NCBI GenBank assembly: GCA_964399535.1 | Contig: CAYNRE010000032.1 | Span: forward strand, 186,001-250,000 | From: CAYNRE01 sp964399535 | GTDB lineage: Bacteria > Planctomycetota > Planctomycetia > Pirellulales > CAYNRE01 | Reading direction: 5' to 3' | Length of the DNA stretch: 64,000 nt | Shown here: positions 1-8,346 of the stretch, piece by piece | Position numbering within the stretch: the stretch's first letter is position 1 | Layout: the number at the start of each line of letters is the position of its first letter | The notes under the pieces: generated by a model | The model's input: the letters and a program-made list of their open reading frames with translations, nothing else | Databases searched by the model: none | Told to the model about the DNA's origin: nothing | Made by a program: the position numbers and the translations under genes

Positions 1-81
1 CGGGAGGCCGAACAGGCCCAGCGGCGGGTTGAGCGCCTGAGGGTAGGGACCGAAGTTCCGGAGGAGGCTGTTTCCCCGTAG
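1..81 (+). CDS. C-terminal tail of an unidentified protein (partial)
   Basis: The window opens in a reading frame that runs 26 codons to a TAG at 79-81. The residues are rich in Arg, Glu, Gln and Ala (REAEQAQRRVERLR, then VGTEVPEEAVSP), as expected for the end of a charged, possibly coiled-coil tail. Everything upstream lies outside the window, so no function can be given. The evidence is only an open frame with plausible composition and codon use; it could be chance. Confidence 0.4.
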   Translation, partial: REAEQAQRRVERLRVGTEVPEEAVSP

Positions 82-339
82 GCCCGGGGAACGACCTGAA
101 ACCGAACACCGTGGTAAACTATGGGGGCTGGTTGACCGCCGGCGATGGGGCTGTTAGGGTCTGGGTGTCCCAATGGCTGACCCCCGGCCCGCTCGGCAGG
201 GGTGGTGTTTGCCCGGCTGCCTCAGCCAGTTTTCTCAGCCGCCGGCTGTCCCCCGGCCTTGCCGGTGGGCGGTAGCCAAGCGTCAGGCTCCCCAAGGCGG
301 TGGGAAATTTCGGCTCTCCAATTATTTTCGGAACGTGTT

Positions 340-1629
340 TTGAATCCAGAAGATCAGTCGTCCCCGCCGAGCTTCGGCTCGCTCGGCCTTTCGGCCACCA
401 TGATGGAGGCCCTCGCAGAGGCCGGCTACCTCGAACCCACGCCGATTCAGGCTGGTTTAATCCCCCGGGCATTGGCCGGGGCCGATGTGCTGGGGCAAGC
501 CCGCACCGGTACCGGCAAAACCGCGGCATTCGTCATTCCGATCATCGAGATGCTCCGCTCGCCGCGCCCCCCGGGGCCACAGGCCATCGCGCTGGTGCCC
601 ACCCGCGAATTGGCCGTGCAAGTACGGGACGAGGTGGTCAAGCTTTCCCATGGGCGCAAGCTGCACAGCGTCGCCCTGTACGGCGGCAAACCCATTCGCG
701 GCCAAATCGAAAAGTTGCGCCGCGGGGCCGACATAATCATCGGTACTCCGGGCCGGGTGCTGGACCACATGGGCCGGCAAACCCTGGTGACCGGTTCGAT
801 TCGATTCGTGGTACTCGACGAGGCCGACCGGATGCTCGACATCGGCTTTCGGCCCGACATCGAGAAGATTCTGCGGCAGCTTCCCCGCGAGCGCCAAACG
901 CTTCTGTTGTCGGCCACGGTGCCGCCGCCGGTCGAGCGGCTGGCCCGCCGCTATATGCAAGAGCCCGAGTCGCTCAATTTCTCACCGAAGGAAATCTCGG
1001 TCGAAACGATTCAGCAGTTCTACTTCACGGTCGACCCCGAGCGCAAGTTCGAGTTGCTCGTGCGGCTCTTGGACCGCGAACGGCCCAGACAGGGTATCGT
1101 GTTTTGCCGAACCAAGCGGGGCACCGACAAGATTTATCGCCGCTTGAAGGAAAAGATTCCCGGGGTCGACTGCATTCACGGCGACCTGGGCCAAGGGGCC
1201 CGCGACAGTGTCATGGCCCGCTTTCGCGAGGGAAAGGTCCGCCTGCTCGTGGCGACCGACGTGGTGGGCCGCGGGATCGACGTCAGTAGCATTTCGCACA
1301 TCATTAATTTCGACATCCCCGAGTTCTGCGACGACTATGTGCACCGGGTAGGGCGCACCGGGCGGATGGGGCGCGAAGGGGTGGCCTACACGTTCGTCAG
1401 CCCGGAAGAGGGCAATGAGCTGACGCGGATCGAAGTTCGCATCAATCGATTGCTGGAGCGCGACGAGATTGAGGGCTTCGAAACCTTGGTCCAGCGTGCT
1501 CCGCCGGTGCCGCCGCCCCCGCCGGGCAGCCACGGCGGCCCCATTCCCGAGGAAAGCCCCCCCAAGCCGCCCCCCCCGTCGCTCAGCAAGACCCGGCCGG
1601 GTCCGCGGCGCTTTCGCAGAGCCCTGTAA
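340..1629 (+). CDS. DEAD-box ATP-dependent RNA helicase
   Basis: An ATP-dependent RNA-unwinding enzyme for cytoplasmic RNA remodelling (ribosome assembly or decay). All family motifs are present in order: Q motif (Phe12 to Gln37), motif I GTGKT near residues 57-61, Ia PTRELAVQV, Ib GTPGRV, motif II DEAD at 160-163, III SAT, IV VFCRT, V ATDVVGRGID and VI HRVGRTGR. A proline-rich basic tail of about 40 residues follows the second RecA lobe. The start is uncertain: TTG at 340 puts the Q motif at a normal distance, while an in-frame GTG at 202 would add 46 residues unlike the family; neither has a strong ribosome-binding site. The stop codon lies inside the first of three 20-bp repeats. The exact paralogue (RhlE, CsdA or another) cannot be decided. 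Confidence 0.9.
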   Translation: MNPEDQSSPPSFGSLGLSATMMEALAEAGYLEPTPIQAGLIPRALAGADVLGQARTGTGKTAAFVIPIIEMLRSPRPPGPQAIALVPTRELAVQVRDEVVKLSHGRKLHSVALYGGKPIRGQIEKLRRGADIIIGTPGRVLDHMGRQTLVTGSIRFVVLDEADRMLDIGFRPDIEKILRQLPRERQTLLLSATVPPPVERLARRYMQEPESLNFSPKEISVETIQQFYFTVDPERKFELLVRLLDRERPRQGIVFCRTKRGTDKIYRRLKEKIPGVDCIHGDLGQGARDSVMARFREGKVRLLVATDVVGRGIDVSSISHIINFDIPEFCDDYVHRVGRTGRMGREGVAYTFVSPEEGNELTRIEVRINRLLERDEIEGFETLVQRAPPVPPPPPGSHGGPIPEESPPKPPPPSLSKTRPGPRRFRRAL

Positions 1630-1670
1630 CGTTTCGCAGAACCCTGGAACGTTTCGCAGAGCCCTGGAAT
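1611..1670. repeat. Three 20-bp tandem repeats across the helicase stop
   Basis: Three head-to-tail copies of exactly 20 bp (1611-1630, 1631-1650, 1651-1670) share the core TTTCGCAGARCCCTG. The first copy forms the last codons and the TAA stop of the helicase gene; the later copies read GGAAC or GGAAT where copy one has GTAAC. Confidence 0.85.
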
Positions 1671-1816
1671 GCCGCCGGAATCACCCGGGGGCCACTGCGA
1701 ACTGCCGGCTCAGATGGCCCTGGGCTCGTTGCGAGGGCGCTCCCGGCTGCGATGGGCACCGCGTGGTGGAAACTCGCGACAAGCTGCGAGCGCGTTCGGC
1801 GCCAGCGGCCAAAGCC

Positions 1817-1852
1817 AGGTCAACCGGGGCAACCAGGTCAACCGGGGCAACC
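1817..1852. repeat. Perfect 18-bp tandem duplication
   Basis: The unit AGGTCAACCGGGGCAACC occurs twice without a mismatch (1817-1834 and 1835-1852). It lies in the 250-bp gap between the helicase and the convergent small membrane protein. No gene or terminator is evident in the gap. Confidence 0.85.
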
Positions 1853-1879
1853 CCGGCTGCTAGGCGGTTGGTTCCATGC

Positions 1880-2224
1880 CTATCCGGCCCGCCGAGCGGC
1901 TTGATGCGCCGCCGCCGCCCGATTGAACTCGGCCGTGCACCAGGATTGCCACTTCTTCCACTTGCCCGAAAATTTGCCGGCGCTGTTGGCGGTTACGACT
2001 TTGACCACGTCGTCGGCCGACATGCCCTGGGCGAGCATCTCGAGCTTGAGGTGATTGAGCTCCTCGTACACCCGCACCCGCTGCCAAGCCTCGCCAGCGA
2101 TGGCGACCACGCTGATGATTACCGCGGCCCCCACGCCGAAGACGATGCCCAGCGCGCCTAAGATGTAGGCCGGGTCGCGGGAGAGCGAAGTCACCACCTG
2201 ATCCCACCATGTTGCGTCGGCCAT
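1880..2224 (-). CDS. Small single-pass membrane protein of unknown function
   Basis: A 114-residue protein with one hydrophobic segment at about residues 20-46 (AYILGALGIVFGVGAAVIIS onward), then a polar, probably helical tail containing YEELNHLKLEMLAQGMSADDVVKVV. The tail includes a short stretch (LAQGMSADDVVKV) resembling the end of helical domains in small planctomycete membrane proteins, but I do not recognise a named family. It reads away from the acyl-CoA dehydrogenase. The start is the ATG at 2224. Codon use matches its neighbours, which supports a real gene. Confidence 0.65.
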   Translation of the reverse strand: MADATWWDQVVTSLSRDPAYILGALGIVFGVGAAVIISVVAIAGEAWQRVRVYEELNHLKLEMLAQGMSADDVVKVVTANSAGKFSGKWKKWQSWCTAEFNRAAAAHQAARRAG

Positions 2225-2490
2225 GGTCGTACCCTTTTATCTTTCCTCGGTGTTGGGCGGAACCCTTTCCGGCACCGCCGCCGCTGGCACCGCACGGTGC
2301 TCGCCTGCCGGAACCGGGAAGTTTCGTGCTTCAGCGACTACAATACCCCAACCCAAGTTCGTTGGCTTCCAGAAAATCTTGGGAACCAATCGACGAGCTT
2401 CGGGAACCCGGACCCCCGCCAGGCCACGTCCGGCCCGCGCCCCGGGCTGGGAGCCCCCCCGCACTCGACGATTTCGGGAGACAAACCCGC

Positions 2491-3624
2491 GTGGAATTTG
2501 ATCTGACCGACGAACAGCGGATGATTCGCGACTTGGCCCGCCAATTCGCCCAGCGCGAAATTGCCCCGGCTGCCGCCGAGCACGATCGGGCACAGCGATT
2601 TCCCGGCGAAATCCATCGCCGGGCCCTGGAATTGGGTTTGCTGAATCTCACCCTGCCCGCCCAGTACGGCGGGGGGGGATTGGGTATCTTGGAATTGGTG
2701 CTGGTCAGCGAGCAATTGGCTTGGGGCTGCAGCGGCATCGCCCTGGCCGTGGGACTGAACTCGGTGGTGGCCGACGCCCTGCTCGTGGCCGGCACCCCCC
2801 AGCAACGCGAGCAGTACCTGCCGCGGCTCGTCGAGGGCGGCTTTGGCTGCTATGCGGCCACTGAGCCGGGCGCCGGTTCCGACGTGGCGGGCCTGCAGGC
2901 TCGGGCTGAGCGGCGGGGCGCCCACTTTTTCCTCAGCGGCACCAAGACCTGGATTTCCAACGCCACCGAAGCTTCGTTCGCCATCTGCTTTGCCAAAACC
3001 GATCCGGCCGCGGGTCATCGCGGACTCACCGCCTTTCTCGTCGACTTGGACCTGCCCGGGGTTACCATTGGCCGCAAGCTGGAAAAGCTCGGGCAGAGGG
3101 CCGCCCCCGCGGCGGAGTTGGTATTCGACGGCGTCGAGCTTCCCGCTTCGGCCGTGCTGGGCGAAGTCGGCGGCGGCTTCCTGGTCGCCATGCAGGTGTT
3201 CGACCGATCGCGCCCGATGATCGCGGCCACGGCGGTGGGCCTGATTCAGCGTTGCCTGGACGAGGCACTCGGCTATGCCCGCGAGCGGCGGACCATGGGC
3301 CGCCCGATTTACGAGCATCAGGCCATCGGTCACAAGCTGGCCAACATGGCGATCCGGGCCGAGTCGGCCCGGCTGCTCACCTATCAATCGGCCTGGCAGC
3401 ACGACCAGGGCCGAAAGAATACTCAGCAGGCCGCGATGGCCAAGGCGATGGCAGCCGATACCGCCACCTGGGCGGCCAGCGAGGCCGTGCAAATCTTTGG
3501 CGGAATGGGCTACAGCACCGAGTTTCCGGTCGAGAAACTCTACCGCGACGCCAAGGTGCTGCAAATCTACGAAGGCACCAGCGAGATTCAACGGAACATC
3601 ATCGTTCGCGAGCTGACCCGCTAG
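2491..3624 (+). CDS. Acyl-CoA dehydrogenase
   Basis: A cytoplasmic FAD flavoenzyme that oxidises an acyl-CoA to the trans-2-enoyl-CoA and passes electrons to an electron-transfer flavoprotein. The product is 377 residues, normal for the family. The N-terminal helical domain opens FDLTDEQRMIRDLARQFAQ; the FAD/substrate signature CYAATEPGAGSD follows, and the C-terminal helical domain ends IYEGTSEIQRN, where Glu361 is at the position of the catalytic base of medium-chain enzymes. I chose the GTG start at 2491 because GGGAG lies about 11 nt upstream and the family N-terminus begins there; an in-frame ATG at 2209 would add 94 non-homologous residues. It is monocistronic, convergent with a GlsB-like gene. 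Chain-length or branched-chain specificity is not readable here. Confidence 0.93.
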   Translation: MEFDLTDEQRMIRDLARQFAQREIAPAAAEHDRAQRFPGEIHRRALELGLLNLTLPAQYGGGGLGILELVLVSEQLAWGCSGIALAVGLNSVVADALLVAGTPQQREQYLPRLVEGGFGCYAATEPGAGSDVAGLQARAERRGAHFFLSGTKTWISNATEASFAICFAKTDPAAGHRGLTAFLVDLDLPGVTIGRKLEKLGQRAAPAAELVFDGVELPASAVLGEVGGGFLVAMQVFDRSRPMIAATAVGLIQRCLDEALGYARERRTMGRPIYEHQAIGHKLANMAIRAESARLLTYQSAWQHDQGRKNTQQAAMAKAMAADTATWAASEAVQIFGGMGYSTEFPVEKLYRDAKVLQIYEGTSEIQRNIIVRELTR

Positions 3625-3692
3625 TGCTGCGGGGTGGCCTGGGGGCCTGTCGCTGCCCACCGTACCGGGCACCGTGGAATCGGTACCGGGCC

Positions 3693-4094
3693 TTAATCGT
3701 CGACATACTCCGATTCGTATACCGCGCGCCGTGGATAGCGGCGGCGGGCGGGTCGCCGGACTCGCACGACCCGGCGGCCGGTGCCGCTCTCGTCGAAGTA
3801 GTACCCCCCCAGCACGCGATAGAACACCAGCAGCAGCGTGGCTCCTAGCGTGGCCGCGAAGAAGCCCAGTGGGCTCAGCGGCGTGGGGCGCTCGATGTTC
3901 CAGAGATACATCAGCGTACCTGAGCCGATGACGGTTCCGCTGATCCCCATAATAATCGTGGTCAACGAACCGCCCGGATCGCGACCGGGCATGATGGCCT
4001 TGGCCAACAACCCGACCAAGGTGCCGAAGCCGATCCACACCAGCACGTCGTTGGCCCAGTGGTTTACCAGGTCGTTGAGCTGAGGATCGGGCAT
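3693..4094 (-). CDS. GlsB/YeaQ/YmgE-type membrane protein, extended C-terminus
   Basis: A 133-residue membrane protein resembling the transglycosylase-associated (GlsB/YeaQ/YmgE) family, whose members are small stress-linked inner-membrane proteins of poorly defined function. Three hydrophobic segments are visible: VLVWIGFGTLVGLLAKAIM with the family-like Gly and Pro pattern, LTTIIMGISGTVIGSGTLMY, and LGFFAATLGATLLLVFYRVL. Beyond the usual 80-90 residues there is an Arg-rich, Tyr-containing cytoplasmic tail (RRVVRVRRPARRRYPRR) ending in acidic YVDD. The ATG at 4094 is preceded by a strong GGAGGAA. It is transcribed after the small lipoprotein gene at 4348-4584 with about 250 nt between them. 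Confidence 0.8.
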   Translation of the reverse strand: MPDPQLNDLVNHWANDVLVWIGFGTLVGLLAKAIMPGRDPGGSLTTIIMGISGTVIGSGTLMYLWNIERPTPLSPLGFFAATLGATLLLVFYRVLGGYYFDESGTGRRVVRVRRPARRRYPRRAVYESEYVDD

Positions 4095-4347
4095 GGGCAG
4101 ATTTCCTCCGGCCGCAAGAGGGGGCCGGATGGCACACGGCCCTGGCCGCCCGACGTCGCGTGACGAATCGGTCGATTCGCCTCGCGACGCCGGGTGCCCG
4201 GGACCACTTCCCCCCCCAAGATCCGACCGTGACCGGAAGGGCTTTCGCCCGACGGAGCGGGCGTGGCGACCCCGACAGGGTCTCGGTCGGATTGGCTGCA
4301 CGCGAAAACTGGCCGACCGGTCGACAAAACCGCGCGGTTCCGACGCG

Positions 4348-4584
4348 CTACTGTTGTTCGAGCCGTTTTTGGGCCTCGAACCGCTCCATGGCCGCCGCCT
4401 CGTTGGAGAGCTTGAACTCGGGACCGGCCGGGAAGTACTGCACGTCGTCTTGTTGGTAATAGGGGCTCGGTAGCGTTTGGCCGCCAATGCTCACCTGACA
4501 GCCCGTTTGGCCCAGGCAAACCATCAGACCGAGCAAGCCAAGGCCCCAGTGTCCCCAGCGTTTTTCCGTGCTCGCGTCGGTCAT
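4348..4584 (-). CDS. Small secreted or lipoprotein-like protein
   Basis: A 78-residue protein with an N-terminal export signal: charged residues (TEKRWGHW), a hydrophobic run LGLLGLMVCLG and Cys29 in QTGC, an imperfect lipobox (Leu is not at -3). The mature part contains SPYYQQDDVQYFPAGPEF and a helical Glu/Gln-rich end. The motif YYxxDDVQYFPxGPEFKLxNE suggests a conserved small secreted family of planctomycetes, although this is from memory and no function is known. AAAGGGA sits about 9 nt before the ATG. Confidence 0.7.
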   Translation of the reverse strand: MTDASTEKRWGHWGLGLLGLMVCLGQTGCQVSIGGQTLPSPYYQQDDVQYFPAGPEFKLSNEAAAMERFEAQKRLEQQ

Positions 4585-5049
4585 GCGTGATCCCTTTGAA
4601 TCGGCGGACCGGCCCCGGGGGGTTGCCCGGCCAGCGGTATCGTCCCACCAACCGCTACAATCGTTGTGTTCGTTATCGTCTGTCGCGGGGGGGCAACTTT
4701 GGCGGGGTTTGGCGAATTCGTCGGCCTTCGGGCACCAAGCACCGCGAATAGTTAAGCTGGGAACCCTGGCCAACTTTCTGCTCGCGTTCGCCCCGTCGCG
4801 CCGGGCTTGCGCAAGCGGAACCGGTCTGCCGATCGCCTCGCCGGGCTGGCCCGGCTGCGGGGGAAGAGCCAACCCCGACGAGGGTGGTCACACGAAGCGC
4901 GGGGGCTTGCGCGGTTGCGGAGAACCGCGGCGCTCCGCTTTTGCCCAGTTTGCCGAGCGGGTGTATTCTGAAGTTGGCTTCCTGGTGGACCGCCTTCGCA
5001 CCGGTGCTGGTCACTCGCACCCGGCCCCTGGAACAGGAAATCGTTTCTG
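4585..5049. other. Intergenic region, 465 bp
   Basis: This separates the divergent lipoprotein and CHAT genes. Apart from the promoter-like pair at 4941-4969, I see no gene, RNA or repeat here. The overlapping short open frames have no start signal or recognisable product. Confidence 0.5.
4941..4969 (+). promoter_or_regulatory. Candidate sigma-70 promoter for the CHAT gene
   Basis: TTGCCC (4941-4946) and TATTCT (4964-4969) are separated by exactly 17 bp. A start near 4976 would give a leader of about 74 nt before the ATG at 5050. Seen by eye only; not tested. Confidence 0.4.
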
Positions 5050-8000
5050 ATGCTCGCGGCACCCAGCTCGATCGATTTCCCTCGGAGGGCGGCGCTTCGA
5101 AAAACGCGTCCGACGCGGCTGCCGCTTGGGCTGGCTGTGGTGGTGCTGTCGGCGTGCGCTACGACCAGCCGCGGGCAAGTCGGGGCCCCCCTCGCGCCCG
5201 GCACCCGGGTGGTGCCGTCGATCTCTTACTTCGCGATCTTTCCCACCTACTTCGATGGCCAATACACCGATGCCCTGAAGGCGTTTCGACGCGAGGGCCG
5301 GGGCGGCATCAAGACGGTGGAAAGCAACTGGATCGACTCGATCTGCTACCACACCATGAGCGGCGAGTGTCTCTACCAGCTCGGCCAGTGGGAGCCGGCG
5401 CTGGAGCACTACTCGGCCGCCCTGAAGCTGTACCTGGCCTTCCCCGACTGGATGGTCCGCGTTCAGTTTCCGCCCGATATTGCCCAGGCCAGCGCCCAAT
5501 TGCCGCCCCCCTGGGGTCAGAGCAAACGGGGCGCGCTGCTGGGTAAATACCCCGACACGAACGTCATTGCCCAAGGCCAGCTCGACAATACCCAGGCCTT
5601 CTCGCGGGGCGGAGTGGTCCAGCGGCCCATGTACTGGCCGCTGAATGTGGTCGAAGTGGTCCGGGCTACCTGCCTGGCGATGCGTCGCTACCGCCAAATC
5701 CTCGGTCCGGCCGCCGACCAGGATCCGCTCGCCAAGCAACTGGTGCTGGCCCTTTCGCGGCGTCCGGGGCCGGTGAATCACTGGTCCGAGGTCTGGATCG
5801 ATCTCCAGACGGGGCTCGCCAACCTGGCGGCCGGCAAGATCGAGCAGGCCCGGCCAGCGCTGCAGCGGGCCGTGGTGGCCAACGGCCAGTTCGATCACCC
5901 GCTGACTTCGACGGCGCTGTTGGAGTTGGGCCGGCTGGCCCTGGCCGAGGGGGATCTGGCCAAAGCAGCCCAGTTGGCCGAAGAGGCCACGTATTCGGCC
6001 TATTACTACCGCGACCCGTCGGTGCTCGAAGAGGCCTTCGCGCTGGGCACCACCACGCATCTGCTCGGCGCCGCCGACGGCGATTATCCCGCGCTGTTGC
6101 CGGCCGCCGCCTGGGCGCGCACGGCCGATTACCGCCAGCTCACCTGTGCCCTGCTGACCATGTCGGCTGAGTGTCACGCGCAACAGGGCCGCATCGGCCC
6201 GGCCGCTCAGACTTTGGCCGATGCCCGGGCGCTCATGGGCAATCGCGACCTGCTGGCCGGGCGACTGGGGGCGCGAGCCAACTACGTTTCGTCGATGGTT
6301 TCCTACGCGCAGCAGGACCGCGCCGCCGGAGACCAGGCGCTGCAAGCGGCCCTGGCCTTTCAATTGCGCGGCGGAATCTGTGTGGCCCGGCTGGCCGTGG
6401 TCGACCGCTGGCTGGCCAGCGGCACGATTTCGCCGCGGGTGGCGGTCGACCTTTATCGCCAGTTTCTGGCCGAGCCGGTCGGCCCCGACTGGCGCTTGGA
6501 GCCGCTCGAATCGCTCACGCGGCTTGTCATGCCGCAGACCACGTCGCTCGAGAATTGGTTCGAAGCCCTCCTGGCCCGCAAAGACTGGGCGGCCGCGGTT
6601 GAAGTGGCCGAACAGATTCGGCGCGAGCGTTTTTGGAGCCGCCAGCCGCTGGGCGGACGGCTGTTGGCCCTGCGCTGGGCGCTGGAGGCCCCTGCCGAGT
6701 GGCTGCCGCCACCGAGCCAGCTCGAGCGGCAGGAGCTGCTGCTACGCTACCCACCCTACGCCGAGCTGGCCCAGCAGGCCCACGCGCTGCGCCGCCAGCT
6801 GCAAGCCGATGGGCCGGCCACGGATGACGAGGCCCGCCGCAAACAGAGCCAAGTGCTCGACCAGTTGCTGGCCATTTCAACCCAGCAGGAAGACTGGTTG
6901 CGAACCATTGCGGTGCGGCGCGAATCGGTGACCCAGGTGTTCCCGCCCTACCGTTCTGCTCCCCAATTGCAAAGCGCCCTGGGCGAGCGCGAGGTGCTGC
7001 TGGCCTTTCTGCAAACAAACCGCCATTTGTACGGCTACTTGATCGCCCGCGACCGGATCCAGTTCTGGCAGGCCGACACGCCCACCGCCCTGCAGAAGCG
7101 AGCCATCAAGCTGCTCCGCGAATTGGCACTGACCGACGCGGGGCGCCCCGTCTCGCTCGATCATCTCGCCAAGGAGGGCTACCGGCAGGCCGCCGCCGAC
7201 CTGTTCGAGCCGCTCTTGGCCAAATCGAAGCTGGCGCTCGGGGGCGACGTGGATCGACTGATCGTGGTGCCCGATGGCCTGCTCTGGTATCTGCCCTGGG
7301 AGCTACTTCCGCTCTCGGGCGGCGAGGCGGACCAAAACCTGCTCACCGATTGCCATATTCGCTATGCGCCTACCGCGGGGTTGGCGCTGGCCGCGCGCGG
7401 CGGGCGACGGGTGGGGGGCCACACCGGCGTGTACCTAGGCAAACTGCATCCACGCGATCCGGATCAAGCCGCCGCCCAGGCGTTTGAACTCTTGGCCCAG
7501 GGGCTTCCGGGCTGCGTTCCGCTCGGCCCGGCCGACGCCCCCCAAGGACAGGCGCTGGCGGGGCTGCTGGATCGCTTGCTGGTGCTCGACGACCTGGGCA
7601 ATGCCAACGTCGAACCGGGGTCGCTCGATTGGCCGCTCTTGCGCGGGCAGGGGTCGGGCGGAACTACCCTGGCCCGATGGGAAGAATTGCCGTTCGACGC
7701 CCCCGAGGTGATTGTGCTGCCCGGCTTTCACACTCCCGCGGAAAACTCGCTCAAGAAACCCCCCGGTGGTTTCCCCGGCGACGAGTTGTTTCAAACCATT
7801 TGCGGGCTGCTGGCCAAGGGAACCCGTACGGTGCTGATCAGTCGCTGGCGCACGGGAGGCCAGACCAGCTTGGACCTGGTCCGTGAATTCACCGCGGGGC
7901 TGGCCGACCGGGAATCGCCGGATGAGGCCTGGCAACGGGCCGTGCTCTTGGTAAGCGAATCGACGATCGACTTCGACCGCGAACCTCGGGTCGATGCCCG

Positions 8001-8214
8001 GGCGGCGGCCGAACCCCCCCGGGCCCAGCACCCGTTTTTCTGGTCGGGCTACCTGCTCGTCGACGTAGGCATCGAGGCCGAACCACCGACGCCCCCTGGT
8101 TCCGGTGCGGCGCCCCCCGTGGCCGGAGTCCTGGACGAGCCCGGGGCCGAACTCAAGACGGCCCCCGCCGAAGGCGACGATTCGGAACCAGCAGGGCCGC
8201 GCGAGCTGCGCTAA
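5050..8214 (+). CDS. Exported TPR protein with a degenerate CHAT domain
   Basis: A 1054-residue protein with an N-terminal export signal (hydrophobic LPLGLAVVVLSACATT, a possible lipobox at Cys). Residues of roughly 50-560 are helical TPR-like repeats (FDGQYTDALKAFRREGRGG, ECLYQLGQWEPALEHYSAAL, ALLELGRLALAEGDLAKAAQ). The C-terminal third is a CHAT domain, the caspase-like fold of bacterial TPR-CHAT proteins: GFPGDELFQTICGLLAKGTR and VLISRWRTGGQTS align with its GGEG...ARAFLLAGA and VLASLWPVDD. Where active members read LSACET, this one reads LPGFHT (890-895), so the catalytic Cys is Phe893, and no upstream catalytic His motif is evident. It is therefore likely a non-proteolytic, binding version. 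It is a single gene, convergent with the YchF-like gene. Confidence 0.85.
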   Translation: MLAAPSSIDFPRRAALRKTRPTRLPLGLAVVVLSACATTSRGQVGAPLAPGTRVVPSISYFAIFPTYFDGQYTDALKAFRREGRGGIKTVESNWIDSICYHTMSGECLYQLGQWEPALEHYSAALKLYLAFPDWMVRVQFPPDIAQASAQLPPPWGQSKRGALLGKYPDTNVIAQGQLDNTQAFSRGGVVQRPMYWPLNVVEVVRATCLAMRRYRQILGPAADQDPLAKQLVLALSRRPGPVNHWSEVWIDLQTGLANLAAGKIEQARPALQRAVVANGQFDHPLTSTALLELGRLALAEGDLAKAAQLAEEATYSAYYYRDPSVLEEAFALGTTTHLLGAADGDYPALLPAAAWARTADYRQLTCALLTMSAECHAQQGRIGPAAQTLADARALMGNRDLLAGRLGARANYVSSMVSYAQQDRAAGDQALQAALAFQLRGGICVARLAVVDRWLASGTISPRVAVDLYRQFLAEPVGPDWRLEPLESLTRLVMPQTTSLENWFEALLARKDWAAAVEVAEQIRRERFWSRQPLGGRLLALRWALEAPAEWLPPPSQLERQELLLRYPPYAELAQQAHALRRQLQADGPATDDEARRKQSQVLDQLLAISTQQEDWLRTIAVRRESVTQVFPPYRSAPQLQSALGEREVLLAFLQTNRHLYGYLIARDRIQFWQADTPTALQKRAIKLLRELALTDAGRPVSLDHLAKEGYRQAAADLFEPLLAKSKLALGGDVDRLIVVPDGLLWYLPWELLPLSGGEADQNLLTDCHIRYAPTAGLALAARGGRRVGGHTGVYLGKLHPRDPDQAAAQAFELLAQGLPGCVPLGPADAPQGQALAGLLDRLLVLDDLGNANVEPGSLDWPLLRGQGSGGTTLARWEELPFDAPEVIVLPGFHTPAENSLKKPPGGFPGDELFQTICGLLAKGTRTVLISRWRTGGQTSLDLVREFTAGLADRESPDEAWQRAVLLVSESTIDFDREPRVDARAAAEPPRAQHPFFWSGYLLVDVGIEAEPPTPPGSGAAPPVAGVLDEPGAELKTAPAEGDDSEPAGPRELR

Positions 8215-8346
8215 CCGCTCGATCGAATGCTTCCGCCTGCGTGCTTCGAGTCCCATGGTTCGGCGGCCGCGCGGCGGATGCGCTCGCGGCTCGCCCGGCC
8301 TTGGCCCGTGGTAGCTGGCGGGTCCAGGTTCGCCGCGGCATTCGGC

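Noticed and set aside
1611..1670. Repeat array considered as a CRISPR
   Set aside because: Units are directly adjacent, without spacers, and there is no cas gene.
2338..4137. Long minus-strand open frame of about 600 codons opposite the acyl-CoA dehydrogenase
   Set aside because: It is complementary to a clear gene, is low-complexity, and has no recognisable motif or good start. High GC makes such antisense frames common.
5011..6363. 450-codon antisense frame over the TPR-CHAT gene
   Set aside because: No start signal and no domain; the plus-strand frame has a signal peptide and TPR/CHAT motifs.
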